Shown: piece after piece, positions 1 through 6,180 of the stretch
Numbering within the stretch: position 1 is the stretch's first letter
Layout of the letters: each line of letters starts with the position of its first letter
Assembly: GCA_002427055.1 (NCBI GenBank)
Contig: DIPA01000082.1
Span: forward strand, 3,196 to 14,164
Direction of reading: 5' to 3'
Length of the DNA: 10,969 nt
Origin: Firmicutes bacterium UBA5500
Lineage (GTDB): Bacteria; Bacillota; UBA994; UBA5500
Position numbers and translations under genes: made by a program
The notes under the pieces: model-generated
What the model saw: only the letters and a program-made list of their open reading frames with translations
What the model was told of the DNA's origin: nothing
Database searches by the model: none

Positions 1-42
1 CGGCATGAAGTCCCGCGTTACTTAGCGCGGTACTTCATGCCG
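1..42 (-). terminator. Long hairpin downstream of the folate transporter gene, probable terminator
   Basis: Two 17-nt arms (1-17 and 26-42) are complementary except for one position and enclose an 8-nt loop. The stem is GC-rich at both ends. It begins about 15 nt past the stop codon of the minus-strand folate transporter gene, where a terminator would be expected. The U-tract that would prove an intrinsic terminator would lie outside the window, so a REP-like palindrome is also possible. Confidence 0.5.
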
Positions 43-57
43 TTCTTTGCAGCCTTG

Positions 58-966
58 CTAAGAGCCTGTGCTGTAACTTGACGTTCCGATTATTAACTCG
101 TTCAGGCTATGCTGCCTTCTGCAAACGCCTAGCAGCACAGCCACAAAATATGCTTTCACCGTATTGCCCAATATTTCTTCAATCACGCGAGGAATCCATA
201 TTACTGCAAACGGCAGTACCTTCCATGAGGTATAGAGCATTTCGCGCAATATGATTGTGTTAAGGGTGGTCACAATTAGACCAGAACCAAGCATGGCAAT
301 AAGCAGCTGGGAGACCTGCCCTTTGCACGCGTTGTGAGGTAGCTTTTTTGATAGAAGAATATCGGCGGCCAGCAAAAGAATACCGAGAGCAGCGCTGCCG
401 ATAATTCCGGATGTTACAAAAGTAATGTAGGTTGCCAGATTCCCTGAGGGGTTTTTCGTATCAATTGTCCTTGCGATCTGCATTTTGCTGACGAGGTGTA
501 GGTTATCTGTGTTGACATTTTCATTTTGTACACGGTCGTAAAACTTGGCATCAATACCATCGGCAGACAGAAACGCAATATTACTTAGGCCTACAATGAG
601 CAAAAACACAGAACATATCGTAACCGCAATTCTCATTTTCCGGCTATCCTTATTGCGTAGGACAGCCCACAGTGCGCCCCTAATATATCCACCAGCAGCT
701 ACGGCCAGCGTCATTAGAGGCAGATAGGCTCCCATAGGTTTTAATAGGTAACCTAAAATGTCAGAAAGTCCAGACACCACAGCACCATACACAGGCCCGA
801 ACAAAAGAGATGGCATGATAGAGAAGATGCCGGAGATACCAACATTTATCCCATTTTGTCCGAACATAGGAATGTAAAAGGAAAAGGCGGTCTTTAAAAC
901 AAGCGAAATACTAAGAAATACCGCAGATATTGTGATGCGGCGCACATATAAGGATGATTTTCTCAA
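58..966 (-). CDS. folT: Folate-family ECF transporter S component (FolT-like), enlarged
   Basis: This is an integral membrane substrate-binding subunit of an energy-coupling-factor vitamin importer. It would work with a shared EcfA/EcfA'/EcfT module that is not in this window. Seen: a hydrophobic protein with the N-terminal pattern RRITISAVFLSISLVL and the family-typical stretch around residues 45-100 (SLLFGPVYGAVVSG, LSDILGYLLKPMGAY), and a C-terminal NT-x-I segment near 236-240. The protein is about 302 aa, whereas family members are usually 170-200. The excess lies around residues 110-210 and comprises about two extra membrane segments with a hydrophilic loop (about 132-180). Start choice: the TTG at 966 has GGAGGGA (976-982) at 9-nt spacing, while the ATG at 984 lies on that ribosome site and has no site of its own. 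Folate as substrate is supported independently by the THF riboswitch in the leader. The TTG start is an inference; using ATG 984 adds six residues. Confidence 0.85.
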   Translation of the reverse strand: MRKSSLYVRRITISAVFLSISLVLKTAFSFYIPMFGQNGINVGISGIFSIMPSLLFGPVYGAVVSGLSDILGYLLKPMGAYLPLMTLAVAAGGYIRGALWAVLRNKDSRKMRIAVTICSVFLLIVGLSNIAFLSADGIDAKFYDRVQNENVNTDNLHLVSKMQIARTIDTKNPSGNLATYITFVTSGIIGSAALGILLLAADILLSKKLPHNACKGQVSQLLIAMLGSGLIVTTLNTIILREMLYTSWKVLPFAVIWIPRVIEEILGNTVKAYFVAVLLGVCRRQHSLNELIIGTSSYSTGS

Positions 967-1039
967 TTTAACTTCTCCCTCCATAGATGAAACGTTGACA
1001 AAAAGGCATCGCTAAATTGGCAACTTATGTTGCTGTCAT

Positions 1040-1084
1040 AAAAACACCTCCTGTTATGCAGCACAGCTACATAACAAGAGGCAT
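1040..1084 (-). terminator. Riboswitch-controlled intrinsic terminator in the folT leader
   Basis: The arms at 1070-1081 and 1047-1058 (minus-strand RNA) pair over 12 bp with a single G-U, extendable to about 15 bp, and close an 11-nt loop. The RNA then runs into UUUUU (1044-1040). The 5' arm overlaps a competing stem: minus-strand GCTACATAA (1105-1113) is perfectly complementary to TTATGTAGC (1066-1074). The competing strand includes the last two bases of the aptamer's P1 helix (1112-1113). Formation of P1 on ligand binding would therefore block the antiterminator and favour this terminator, giving OFF control by folate. The 3' arm carries GGAGG, so hiding of a ribosome site is an alternative reading. 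Confidence 0.8.
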
Positions 1085-1111
1085 AACAATCACACCGCTT
1101 CTCCTTATGTA

Positions 1112-1225
1112 GCAGCGGGATGCGAACCTTGTACCGTAAGCCTTTAAAGGCTTTTCGTCCCTCTGACAACTCCCCGTTCAGAGGGCACTGTAAATAAAAG
1201 ATTTACGCACAAAGTCCTACTCTGC
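1112..1225 (-). promoter_or_regulatory. Tetrahydrofolate (THF) riboswitch aptamer
   Basis: Read on the minus strand, the element begins GCAGAGTAGG and ends GCATCCCGCTGC. Recognised elements of the folT-type THF riboswitch appear in order. P1 is GCAG/CTGC. P2 is GGACTTTGT paired with ACAAGGTTC. Then come GCGTAAA, AGTG, a P3 stem CCCTCTGA/TCAGAGGG closing a loop with ACGGGGAGTTG, the conserved ACGAA after P3, and CGGTACAAGG before the J2/1 GCATCCCGC. The L3 CGGG and J2/1 CCCG can form the long-range pseudoknot known in this class. Between GCGTAAA and AGTG there is an added hairpin (GTAAAT-CTTTT-ATTTAC), which makes the element longer than usual. It lies directly upstream of a folate-family transporter gene, matching the known target of this class. 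Confidence 0.88.
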
Positions 1226-1240
1226 TCATGAATCGTATTC

Positions 1241-1272
1241 TTATCTGAATGGCATTAGCAGTATTCAGATAA
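1241..1272. repeat. Perfect 10-bp inverted repeat upstream of the riboswitch
   Basis: TTATCTGAAT (1241-1250) and ATTCAGATAA (1263-1272) are exact inverted copies separated by 12 nt. They lie just 5' of the THF aptamer, in the region expected to hold the folT promoter, so an operator is possible. No U-tract follows in either direction, which speaks against a terminator. No promoter near it could be picked with confidence: the best minus-strand candidate matches only 8 of 12 consensus positions. Confidence 0.45.
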
Positions 1273-1340
1273 AAATATGGTTTTCTATGTGCTATATTCC
1301 CTATAGTTAATGTCACTTTCATTAGGCAAATAGCATGTTT

Positions 1341-1501
1341 ATGGTAGCACTACTTTCGAAAAGCGTCAATGTGCCGCAGATGCCCCCTGTTTGTGAGCAA
1401 CATGAGATTGTCGGCATGCTAGAAGTGTCATAGATTTGATCGAATTGATGAAAGAAGCTACCCTTGCGCGTGCTTTCCGTGGTGAATTGGGAGGATTTCA
1501 G
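1341..1501 (+). pseudogene. hsdS: Remnant of a type I restriction specificity subunit (HsdS) C-terminal region
   Basis: Two reading frames together resemble the end of HsdS. Frame one (1341-1433, ending in TAG) reads VNVPQMPPVCEQHEIVGMLE, matching the PPLxEQxEIVxxxE element that follows an HsdS target-recognition domain. Frame two (from the TGA at 1403-1405 onward, clearest from 1436) reads LMKEATLARAFRGELG, matching the ILAKAFRGEL tail. In intact HsdS these elements are about 35 residues apart, but here only about eight codons separate them and the frame shifts. The rest of the gene and hsdM/hsdR are not visible. I infer a deletion-bearing fossil rather than a working gene. Frame two reads on in frame into the M42 peptidase, but that gene has its own ribosome site and start. 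Confidence 0.6.
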
Positions 1502-1544
1502 AGCGGGACGGAGAAAGGTTATCCATTAGGCAGGATGCAGGGCA

Positions 1545-1559
1545 TTCTGCCCGGCAGAA
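1545..1559. repeat. Short GC-rich palindrome upstream of the M42 peptidase
   Basis: TTCTGCC and GGCAGAA are exact inverted arms around one central C. An overlapping stem GGGCA-TTC-TGCCC is also possible. It lies 56 bp before the peptidase start, with no U-tract. It could be an operator or chance. No convincing -35/-10 pair was found between 1502 and 1615. Confidence 0.25.
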
Positions 1560-1615
1560 AGACTTACAGCAGCTGCATGGAAATTAACAAATGCATAATT
1601 GGAGGTAGATTAGTT

Positions 1616-2692
1616 ATGGATCGTATCAAAGCAATTGCAGAACTCTCCAACGCCTTTGGCCCATCGGGTTTTGAGGAAGCCGTGGTGGAAGTCATCACCA
1701 AGTACTCAATCGGGCTTGACGTAGAGGTCGACCCGATGAATAATGTTTATTCGCGTCTGAAGAGCAATTCCGGTAACAGGCCGGTGGTTATGCTGGACGC
1801 CCATTCCGACGAGGTAGGATTCATGGTTCAAGCCATCACGCCTAAGGGCCTAATCAGCTTCCTTCCCCTTGGTGGATGGGTGACGACCAATGTTCCAGCG
1901 CATCCCGTCGTGATCAGAAACAGCAAGGGCCAGCTGATTAAGGGTATTACAACGTCGAGGCCACCGCATTTCATGAACGCAGCCCAGAGAGACAAGAAGC
2001 TGACACTGGATGACATCTATGTGGACATCGGCGCTACCAGCCGGAAAGAAGTTATCGAAGTCTTTGGCATCGAGCCGGGAGACCCCATTGCTCCGGATGT
2101 CAGTTTTGCCTACAACGAGCAAACCGGGGTCATGATGGGGAAGTGCTTCGATAACCGGATGGGTTGCCTGTGTATCCTGGAAGTTATGGATCGGCTGAAG
2201 GGTGAAAACCTGAACGTTGACGTGGTCGGAGCATTTGCTGCTCAGGAAGAGGTGGGCACCCGCGGCGCCGAGATAACTGCCAGGTCCGCAAAGCCCGATC
2301 TTGCCATCGTCTTCGAGGGTTCTCCCGCAGATGATATCTATTACGATGAATTCACCGCTCAGGGTTGTCTGAAAAAGGGAACGCAGATCAGGCATTTGGA
2401 CCGTTCTATGGTTAGCAATCCGCGCTTCATAGGCTATGCCAAGGAGTTGGCCAAGGCAAAGGGTATCGCCTACCAGAGTGCAGTTCGTGCCCAGGGTGGC
2501 ACCAATGCCGGGAAGATTCATCTGTCCAACAAGGGTGTGCCGACGCTTGTGCTCGGGATTCCGGCCAGGTATGCACATACACACTACTGTTACTCTTCAG
2601 TTTTCGACGTCGACGCCACCGTGGATCTGGCGGTAGAGGTGATTAAAAGCCTGACGGACGCAAGGGTGAGGGAGCTGCTGGGGCAGAAGTAG
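1616..2692 (+). CDS. M42 family metallopeptidase (FrvX/YsdC-like aminopeptidase)
   Basis: This is a predicted cytoplasmic di-metal aminopeptidase of 358 aa, the normal size for family M42 (PepA, TET and FrvX-like enzymes), which build large oligomers that trim peptides. Visible motifs: MLDAHSDEVGFM at 60-70 (metal ligand H63), KCFDNRMGC at 176-184 (bridging Asp179), AAQEEVGTRG at 208-217 (catalytic Glu211 and ligand Glu212), EGSPADD at 234-240 (Asp ligand), and ARYAHTHY at 317-324 (C-terminal His ligand). All core positions are present, so activity is likely. The start at ATG 1616 follows TTGGAGGTAGA at good spacing; the frame is open further 5', but that part encodes the HsdS remnant. The gene stands alone on this strand and ends before a strong terminator. 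Substrate specificity cannot be read from sequence, and some relatives were annotated as cellulase (CelM), probably wrongly. Confidence 0.92.
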   Translation: MDRIKAIAELSNAFGPSGFEEAVVEVITKYSIGLDVEVDPMNNVYSRLKSNSGNRPVVMLDAHSDEVGFMVQAITPKGLISFLPLGGWVTTNVPAHPVVIRNSKGQLIKGITTSRPPHFMNAAQRDKKLTLDDIYVDIGATSRKEVIEVFGIEPGDPIAPDVSFAYNEQTGVMMGKCFDNRMGCLCILEVMDRLKGENLNVDVVGAFAAQEEVGTRGAEITARSAKPDLAIVFEGSPADDIYYDEFTAQGCLKKGTQIRHLDRSMVSNPRFIGYAKELAKAKGIAYQSAVRAQGGTNAGKIHLSNKGVPTLVLGIPARYAHTHYCYSSVFDVDATVDLAVEVIKSLTDARVRELLGQK

Positions 2693-2707
2693 ACTGTGCA
2701 AACGTTA

Positions 2708-2742
2708 AGCGGTATTCGGAGTGCTCTCCGAATACCGCTTTT
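2708..2742 (+). terminator. Intrinsic terminator of the M42 peptidase gene
   Basis: A perfect 14-bp stem (2708-2721 with 2726-2739) closes a TGCT loop and is followed by TTTT (2739-2742). It begins 15 nt past the stop codon. It lies between convergent genes and might also stop minus-strand transcripts of the downstream lipoprotein gene, though it lacks a good U-tract in that direction. Confidence 0.88.
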
Positions 2743-2806
2743 GCATAACAACGGCATATTAGCATCGGGGTTTGCCGCCTGTGTGAAGGTTAGCTTTCCC
2801 GGAAAC

Positions 2807-3865
2807 TCAATTATCGACTGTAGCGTTGTCCGCAACAAAGTTGGGGACGATTATGCTTTGGAGTAGCAACAACTTGAGATAAGGACGGCCGTGTGTTTCT
2901 ACATAATCGGCGTATCCTCCTGCCGTGATATCAGCGTCTGTGACGCTCAAGCCTTCAGCTTCGGCGATCGCCTGCACGACCATATATCTGGTAGCATTTT
3001 TGTTGTAGGTATCCGTCTGCGCATCGACATAGGCGTCAAGCGAATCATAATCCGTGTAGGTGAGCATGAAGGTGTTCAGATCCATGTTGTTTGATGCAGC
3101 GTAGTCGGTGAAATAAGCAATGTCTAGGTTCTTAACATAGTTAAGAACGGCAGCGGGAATTTCGCTGCATTCCACGTCGGCGATAAGCTCATCGAAGAAC
3201 TGGAGCTTCTGCTGATTGATTATCCACTCTTTAATGTCAGCAATTAGTGTCTCTTTAGTGTCGAACCCATATTTGGAAGCTATTTCGTCAGTCAGCTCGG
3301 CATTCACGGCATCACCCCGAATATGGTTTATGGTAACGGTGAATACCGCATCCTTGCCGCTGAGGTCAGTGTTGTTTTGGTAAGGATCGGGGAAGGTGAC
3401 TTCGATGTCGAAGGTCTCACCCGGGGTGTGGCCGATAAGCTGCTCAAGAAAATCGTCTATATACTGGGTGACGCCGATAGTCACATCTGTGCCCGCGCCG
3501 TTAGTGTTTCCGCCGCTGAACTCTACGTCGTTAACCTTACCGACATAGTCGATGTTAATGGTATCGCCGTCGGCCACCGCTCGGTCGGTAATCTGATGAT
3601 AACTGGTATAACTGGCTAGAATGTTGGCTAGCTGCTCATTCAGGGCGTCTTCCGAGGCAATAAACACGTTGGGAGAGATCGAAGCCTCCTTATAGTTCGG
3701 CAAAGTCACATAGTCAGATGCCCTAATGTTCTCGAAAAAGCCTTTTTCAGTTAGACCAGCACTGTAGTCAAATTTATCGGGATCGGATTTGTTGGCGCAG
3801 GATGTTAACGATGTAACAAGCAGCGCCACCCCTAGCAGCAACGCTATAGTTTTCTTGGATTTCAT
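2807..3865 (-). CDS. Surface lipoprotein with trigger-factor/FKBP-type peptidyl-prolyl isomerase fold
   Basis: A predicted extracytoplasmic foldase of 352 aa. Seen: a lipoprotein signal MKSKKTIALLLGVALLVTSL followed by a lipobox ending at Cys23 (LTSC), a linker, then an FKBP-like domain at about 98-183. That domain has GDTINIDYVGK, FSGGNTNGAGTDVTIG, FLEQLIGHTPGETFDIEVTFPDPY and LSGKDAVFTVTINHI, which matches the PPIase domain of trigger factor. It continues into a helical region with ELTDEIASKYGFDTKETL, as in the trigger factor C-terminal chaperone arms. The ribosome-binding N-terminal domain is absent and replaced by the signal peptide, so the protein should act on secreted proteins at the outer membrane face. 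AAGGGGG precedes the ATG. It has its own promoter candidate and is separated from the ABC cassette by 179 bp. Isomerase activity is inferred from the domain only. Confidence 0.85.
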   Translation of the reverse strand: MKSKKTIALLLGVALLVTSLTSCANKSDPDKFDYSAGLTEKGFFENIRASDYVTLPNYKEASISPNVFIASEDALNEQLANILASYTSYHQITDRAVADGDTINIDYVGKVNDVEFSGGNTNGAGTDVTIGVTQYIDDFLEQLIGHTPGETFDIEVTFPDPYQNNTDLSGKDAVFTVTINHIRGDAVNAELTDEIASKYGFDTKETLIADIKEWIINQQKLQFFDELIADVECSEIPAAVLNYVKNLDIAYFTDYAASNNMDLNTFMLTYTDYDSLDAYVDAQTDTYNKNATRYMVVQAIAEAEGLSVTDADITAGGYADYVETHGRPYLKLLLLQSIIVPNFVADNATVDN

Positions 3866-3892
3866 TCGATTATAACCCCCTTGCTTTCATAC

Positions 3893-3922
3893 ATTGTAAG
3901 TGACCTGATCGGCTTTATGCAA
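3893..3922 (-). promoter_or_regulatory. Candidate sigma-A promoter of the lipoprotein gene
   Basis: On the minus strand TTGCAT (3917-3922) and TACAAT (3893-3898, 5 of 6) are 18 bp apart. Transcription would start near 3886, leaving a leader of about 20 nt with the AAGGGGG ribosome site. The -35 match is weak (3 of 6). Confidence 0.45.
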
Positions 3923-3968
3923 GCTAGAGTGTTCATCCCGACAGCAGGCTGGAAGGGTACTTGCGGGC

Positions 3969-4016
3969 AATAACAAGAGATAGTGGACGTTAAGCTGCCC
4001 ACCGTCTTTTGTTATT
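3969..4016. repeat. Imperfect inverted repeat between the ABC cassette and the lipoprotein gene
   Basis: AATAACAA (3969-3976) pairs with TTGTTATT (4009-4016), with an inner GTGG/CCAC stem and short bulges. It begins 28 bp past the stop codon of the exported-protein gene and could be a weak transcription end or mRNA-stabilising structure for the ABC operon. The U-tract is poor in both directions. Confidence 0.35.
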
Positions 4017-4044
4017 GTTTAAGTGGCGGACTTCAACTATCAAC

Positions 4045-5433
4045 TTAATCGCCCCAAGTCACGCGCGGCGAGGTCCCTTCTAGCGGCTGACAGATGAGGC
4101 GATACTCTTCTATCAAACTCTTATCCAGGCTGTGCTGATAGTGTCCGGCGTAAGCTAGGCCTTCATTGGTATAGACGCCGAGGTAGAAGCTGCAGTTGTT
4201 CCGGGGCCGGTTATAGGCATAATGAAACGCAGCGACTGCCAGCTCTTTACCGTTGTAGCTCATAACCAGCTCATCAGAGAAAGCATGCTCATGTCCCTTA
4301 ATTTCGCTAAGGCTTCCCTCGAATCGCACTTCGTATTTGCCTTCTACATCCAGTGGTAACAGGGCGAATCTACTGTCGCTGCTAATAGGAACGATGAAGT
4401 CTTCATAGACGTAGAAGCCCCTAAGCCAAAAGCCCCATGGTCCAGCCTCTTTGTCCATGTGCATTATGCGCAGTTTCTGCAGCTCTGTCATTGTAACAGC
4501 GTCAATAACAGTCAGCATATAGTCCCCGTCTTCGCTAGTCACAAGCAGCAGCTTGGTTTTATCCTGGCTCGTCTCTAGCGCGATTACCCGCGCTCGTTCA
4601 GCATCTAAAGGAAACACAGTCTGCAACTCATCGGCAGTGAGAATGTGGACGCCACTTTGGGTGTACCGCGGGAAGCGGTAGATGCCATAGCCGCCTGGAA
4701 TATGGCTGGTGTCCAGTAACTGGCCATCTACGGTGGCGCAGGCAAAGGTAAAGAAGCAGTGGCTATCAGTCACAACGCTGGTGGCATGGGAGTAGACTTC
4801 TGTCTCCCAAAGGGGTGAGTGCTCGATGGAGTGGACGTTGCCAGCAGCGTTCTTCTCCACGCTTACTTCCACTTGGTGCTTTGGGTAGACCGGGATCTTG
4901 AAATATCCAGCAAAGAGGTTCAGTGTATCCTGATTGACGGCGAATCCAGATGGCCATTCAAAATCCACCCTGATAGGGTAAAAATCATAGTAATCCTTGA
5001 TGTATACGGTTTCCGTATGTTTTTCGCCTGGCTTGGTGCGGGTAGCCACGTCCCGAACTGGAAGTGGAATTGTTTCTGCCTCCATGTCTATGTTGTAGCC
5101 TGAGGCACCGCCGCCACTAAGCATGTCATCTAGATAGATGTTAAAGACAGGGGGTTTAATTTGCTTTGGCTGAAGCTGCGCCTGCGAGAAAGTAAAGGTT
5201 GTGCTTATCTCCGGCTTTTCTCCGACGGTATAGAGGGTATCCCAGAACAGGCGGTAGTCGCAGTGCGTACTCAGGTCAACCTTGATGCCTTCTGCAATAA
5301 CCTTGTCGCCGTAGAGCACAGTCTCGTCGATGACGACTGCATCTTTACTGGCGTCCACAGAGCCATGGATATAGCCAAAGGAACCGGCGGCGAGAATAAG
5401 CAGCAGAAGCGTGAGTATTAGGCTCTTGCGCAT
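4045..5433 (-). CDS. Exported or membrane-anchored protein of unknown family, last gene of ABC cassette
   Basis: I do not recognise the family. The 462-aa product starts MRKSLILTLLLLILAAGSFGYIHG, a signal peptide or N-terminal anchor without a lipobox cysteine, followed by a long soluble, beta-rich region outside the membrane. The middle has many aromatic residues (YIKDYYDFYPIRVDFEWPSG at about 146-165). The C-terminal half alternates short hydrophobic strands (RVIALETSQDKTKLLLVTS, YMLTVIDAVTM, FIVPISSDSRFALLPL, LAVAAFHYAY), as in beta-propeller sensors, but no repeat consensus is clear. The start follows GAGGGAGGG at about 7-nt spacing. It lies 15 bp after the ABC ATPase gene on the same strand, so co-transcription is near certain. 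A role as an extracytoplasmic partner or sensor of that transporter is inferred from position only. Confidence 0.8.
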   Translation of the reverse strand: MRKSLILTLLLLILAAGSFGYIHGSVDASKDAVVIDETVLYGDKVIAEGIKVDLSTHCDYRLFWDTLYTVGEKPEISTTFTFSQAQLQPKQIKPPVFNIYLDDMLSGGGASGYNIDMEAETIPLPVRDVATRTKPGEKHTETVYIKDYYDFYPIRVDFEWPSGFAVNQDTLNLFAGYFKIPVYPKHQVEVSVEKNAAGNVHSIEHSPLWETEVYSHATSVVTDSHCFFTFACATVDGQLLDTSHIPGGYGIYRFPRYTQSGVHILTADELQTVFPLDAERARVIALETSQDKTKLLLVTSEDGDYMLTVIDAVTMTELQKLRIMHMDKEAGPWGFWLRGFYVYEDFIVPISSDSRFALLPLDVEGKYEVRFEGSLSEIKGHEHAFSDELVMSYNGKELAVAAFHYAYNRPRNNCSFYLGVYTNEGLAYAGHYQHSLDKSLIEEYRLICQPLEGTSPRVTWGD

Positions 5434-5448
5434 GGCATATCCCTCCCT

Positions 5449-6180
5449 CTATTGCTCATCGGTTAACTCGGACAACGCCTTGCTTACCCGATCAGCCTTG
5501 TAGTGATAGGTCTCTTTCACATAATCCATTAGGCACTTGCCCGAATCCTCCAGCTCCAGCATAGACACATCCCCGACAATCTTGCCCCGGCGAATGAGTA
5601 TAGCCCGACCGATGAAGTTTTCCACTTCTTCTAACAGGTGGGTGGATAACAACACGGTCTCCGACGGCTCCAGAATTCCCAGCAGCACCTTGTAGAAGTC
5701 TTCCCGGTTGAACACGTCGTTGCCGGCAAAGGGCTCATCCATGAGGATATAGTCGGCACCCTGGCACAGGGACAAAATGACTTCGAACTGGTTCTTCTGG
5801 CCGGTGGAAAAGTGACGCAAAGCCTTGTGTTTTGGTAGCTCGAAAAACTCCATCAGGCCGCGAAAGCGCTTTTCACTAAACTGCGGAAAGTGTTGCTCAT
5901 AAAACTCTTTGTGTGCCGTTGCATCTAAATTGGGAAAGAAGGAATGCTCGCTGGTGGCAAACGAGAGCCTAGCGATATTTTTGCGCGAGATAGGTGCGCC
6001 GTCTAGGGTAATCTCACCAGAAAAGCGCAGGTAACCGAGAATGCACTTTATCAGAGTAGTCTTGCCAGCGCCGTTTTCGCCAAATAGGCCTACGATCTGC
6101 CCTTGCGGCAAAGCTAGACTGACAGCATCCAAAGCACGCTTACCGCCGAAGTATTTGCTTACGTTTTTAATCTCGATCAT
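5449..6180 (-). CDS. ABC transporter ATP-binding protein, YtrB-like
   Basis: Nucleotide-binding subunit, 243 aa, cytoplasmic face of the membrane. Seen: Walker A GENGAGKT (34-41), signature FSTGQKNQ (124-131; degenerate from LSGGQ, as often in YtrB/BcrA-like ATPases), Walker B YILMDEP (144-150), and an H-loop in STHLLEE (His181). At the Q-loop position the sequence is FATSEHSFFP, with Glu/His where Gln is usual. Start: the ATG at 6180 (MIEIKNVSKYFGG) overlaps the stop of the upstream permease as ATGA and is preceded by GGGGGTGGG. The frame is open 40 codons further 5', but that part lies inside the permease gene and does not match the family. It should pair with the two adjacent membrane proteins; import or export cannot be decided from sequence, though this type is usually an exporter or envelope-linked. 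Confidence 0.93.
   Translation of the reverse strand: MIEIKNVSKYFGGKRALDAVSLALPQGQIVGLFGENGAGKTTLIKCILGYLRFSGEITLDGAPISRKNIARLSFATSEHSFFPNLDATAHKEFYEQHFPQFSEKRFRGLMEFFELPKHKALRHFSTGQKNQFEVILSLCQGADYILMDEPFAGNDVFNREDFYKVLLGILEPSETVLLSTHLLEEVENFIGRAILIRRGKIVGDVSMLELEDSGKCLMDYVKETYHYKADRVSKALSELTDEQ

Noticed and set aside
963..1169. 68-codon minus-strand frame in the folT leader
   Set aside because: It runs through the THF aptamer and terminator, whose base pairing explains the sequence.
1436..1615. N-terminal extension of the M42 peptidase
   Set aside because: The frame is open, but it encodes HsdS-like sequence, and the peptidase has a strong ribosome site and the family-normal start at 1616.
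1850..2584. Long open frame (244 codons) on the minus strand inside the M42 gene
   Set aside because: It lies entirely antisense to a gene with all M42 motifs, its translation has no recognisable domain, and it has no plausible ribosome site. It is a shadow frame.
4819..5103. Plus-strand frames inside the exported-protein gene (also 5161-5421)
   Set aside because: Antisense to a gene with a signal peptide, operon position and good ribosome site, and no recognisable domain.
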